Below, piece after piece: positions 13,832 to 15,066 of a stretch of DNA of 15,066 nt. Origin of the DNA: Lysobacterales bacterium (lineage in GTDB: Bacteria; Pseudomonadota; Gammaproteobacteria; Xanthomonadales; S139-57); the NCBI GenBank assembly GCA_026993285.1, contig JALWTZ010000330.1:1-15066 (forward strand), written 5' to 3'. The notes beneath the pieces are model-generated. The model did no database searches and was not told where the DNA came from. It saw nothing but the letters and a program-made list of their open reading frames with translations. How positions within the stretch are numbered: the stretch's first letter is position 1; the number at the start of each line of letters is the position of its first letter. The position numbers and the translations under genes were made by a program.

Positions 13832-14611
13832 TCATCCGCGGTTCGTCTTGCTGGTCTGCTTGCCCAGCAGGGTCCACAGCAAGGCCACCATGGCCATGAC
13901 CCAAACAATGACCGGGCCGGAAGGCAAATCGGCCATGGCAGAGAACATCAAGCCACAGGCATAGCCCAGGGTACCGATTATCCACCCCTGCAGGAGACCA
14001 GACCAGAATGCCCGTTTTTGGCTGGCCAGCGCCGGCACAATCAGACTGGTGAAAACCAGATAGACGCCCACCAGTTGTACGGATGCGGTAATGCACAAGG
14101 CAAAGATGAAATAAAAACCGAAGCCCTGGCGAACACCCGGAAAAAATATCCATGCCAGCAGCAGTGGGCCGTAGAGCAGGGCGGTACTGATCAGTTGCCG
14201 GGGTTCGGCCCAGAGAATCTGCCCGGAAAGCAGTTCCTGGATATGTTCTCCTCCATGGGGGTTATGGGCAATCAACAACAGACTGCCGGTCGCCGCCATG
14301 ACAAAGACAATGCCGATCAGCGCCTCCTGAATATCCGGCCAGCGTTGTTCCAGCCAACCCAGCAGCCAGGCACCGCCCAGGGCACTGCCTGCGGCAGCCA
14401 GTTGAGGACCCCAACCATGCAAATCCCAGTCATTCACTTGTGCTGCCAACATACCCAGGCCGGCGATCTGGGCAATGGCCAGATCAATGAATATGATGCC
14501 TCTGCGCAATACTTCCCGTCCCAGAGGTACATGCGTGGCCAATACCAGGGCGCCCGCGATGAATGCGGGGCCGAGGATGGAAAGATCCAGTGCCTGCCAA
14601 TGAATGGTCAT
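13832..14611 (-). CDS. Metal ABC transporter permease (ZnuB/MntB family)
   Basis: Integral membrane subunit of a zinc- or manganese-type (ABC-3 family) importer. About 259 residues, normal for the family, with seven or eight hydrophobic segments. Family features: LGREVLRRGIIFIDLAIAQIAGLG near the second segment, LLSGQILW in the middle, and QLVGVYLVFTSLIVPALAS, the conserved region near the cytoplasmic face that contacts the ATPase. The start is either ATG 14611 or GTG 14614; both overlap the stop of the binding-protein gene (TGATG or GTGA), so translation is coupled. The ATPase gene is not downstream and must lie right of the window or elsewhere. The metal cannot be decided from this subunit. 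Confidence 0.88.
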   Translation of the reverse strand: MTIHWQALDLSILGPAFIAGALVLATHVPLGREVLRRGIIFIDLAIAQIAGLGMLAAQVNDWDLHGWGPQLAAAGSALGGAWLLGWLEQRWPDIQEALIGIVFVMAATGSLLLIAHNPHGGEHIQELLSGQILWAEPRQLISTALLYGPLLLAWIFFPGVRQGFGFYFIFALCITASVQLVGVYLVFTSLIVPALASQKRAFWSGLLQGWIIGTLGYACGLMFSAMADLPSGPVIVWVMAMVALLWTLLGKQTSKTNRG

Positions 14612-15066
14612 CACGGTTGAGCCTTCAGGAGACGGTTGATGGTGTCTTCATACAAGCCATACAAGTCATCGGCTTCAGGGCTGCCACCTACCGTAAAGGG
14701 CAACATAACAGCAGGTATCCCGGTTTGTTTCTCTAACCACTGCGCGGGTTTTGCATCCATGTAGGCGGCATGGATGATGGCCTGTGCGGGTTCATGGCTC
14801 AATCGGCTTTTCAGGCTGGCCAAGTGCCCGGGGCTGGGAGGAATGCCGGGCTTGGGCTCCAGTTCGGCCACTTGTTTCAGGCCCAACCATTTTTCCAGAT
14901 AGGGCCATTGCCGATGATGCACCACAATCCGCATGCCTCTCAATGGTTGTGCCTTGGATTCCCATTGACGGATTGCAGCCAGCCACTGGTTCCTGAATTG
15001 TTCCAGCCGCTGCTGGTAATCATCACGGTGATCCGGGTCCAGTTGGGTCAGACGCGCACTCAAGGG
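14611..15066 (-). CDS. Metal ABC transporter solute-binding protein, C-terminal part (5' end beyond window)
   Basis: Periplasmic binding protein of the ZnuA/TroA cluster, serving the permease encoded next. Only the last 151 residues are in the window; the frame is open at the right edge, so the TTG at 15063 is an internal Leu codon. Seen: ARLTQLDPDHRDDYQQRLEQF, the long linking helix region of the family; VVHHRQWPYL, which supplies a metal-binding His; ELEPKPGIPPSPGHLASL, the usual second-lobe strand-helix; and the C-terminal LPFTVGGSPEADDLYGLYEDTI. No histidine-rich loop is present in the visible part (it would normally lie further N-terminal). Zinc is a reasonable guess because of the His in VHH and the VGG...DLYGLYEDT ending, but manganese is not excluded. 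Confidence 0.85.
   Translation of the reverse strand, partial: PLSARLTQLDPDHRDDYQQRLEQFRNQWLAAIRQWESKAQPLRGMRIVVHHRQWPYLEKWLGLKQVAELEPKPGIPPSPGHLASLKSRLSHEPAQAIIHAAYMDAKPAQWLEKQTGIPAVMLPFTVGGSPEADDLYGLYEDTINRLLKAQP

Overview
The window reads as ordinary chromosome of a gammaproteobacterium of moderately high GC. The evidence is the protein families and their close resemblance to enteric and pseudomonad homologues (RarD, PpsR, YqiB/DUF1249, Gor, a System I cytochrome c maturation operon) and the adjacent tRNA-Ala(GGC) and tRNA-Glu(TTC) genes. No insertion sequence, phage gene, integrase or CRISPR array is visible. Species cannot be named from the sequence.

Left part, minus strand (1-2551): a small DUF3293 protein is followed by ccmA, ccmB and the start of ccmC, which runs off the left edge. 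CcmA and CcmB overlap by ATGA. CcmA appears to use a TTG start that overlaps the stop of a possible 17-codon leader ORF. Divergent from this block (2586-5261, plus strand) are glutathione reductase (gor), the PEP synthase regulatory kinase/phosphotransferase (ppsR) and a DUF1249/YqiB protein; the last two are coupled by a TGATG overlap.

Centre (5281-9711, plus strand): a stable-RNA promoter with a GC-rich discriminator, probably with a second promoter behind it, drives tRNA-Ala(GGC) and tRNA-Glu(TTC). A strong intrinsic terminator closes this unit. Next comes a two-gene unit: a secreted di-heme cytochrome c peroxidase overlapping by GTGA a 708-residue membrane protein with a periplasmic helical sensor region (DAHL-like), a degenerate GGDEF domain and an EAL domain that keeps its catalytic residues. 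This pairing of a periplasmic peroxidase with a c-di-GMP phosphodiesterase is the least ordinary system here. Its hemes would be attached by the Ccm system encoded at the left edge. The permease gene rarD follows.

Right part, minus strand (9746-15066): a fatty acid beta-oxidation operon encodes a FadN-type fused 3-hydroxyacyl-CoA dehydrogenase/enoyl-CoA hydratase, then the thiolase FadA, and ends in an intrinsic terminator. A 26-bp imperfect palindrome upstream is a good operator candidate. Further right are a 62-residue single-pass membrane protein with its own promoter, and the distal half of a zinc/manganese-type ABC transporter operon: a permease and the C-terminal part of the solute-binding protein, which runs off the right edge.
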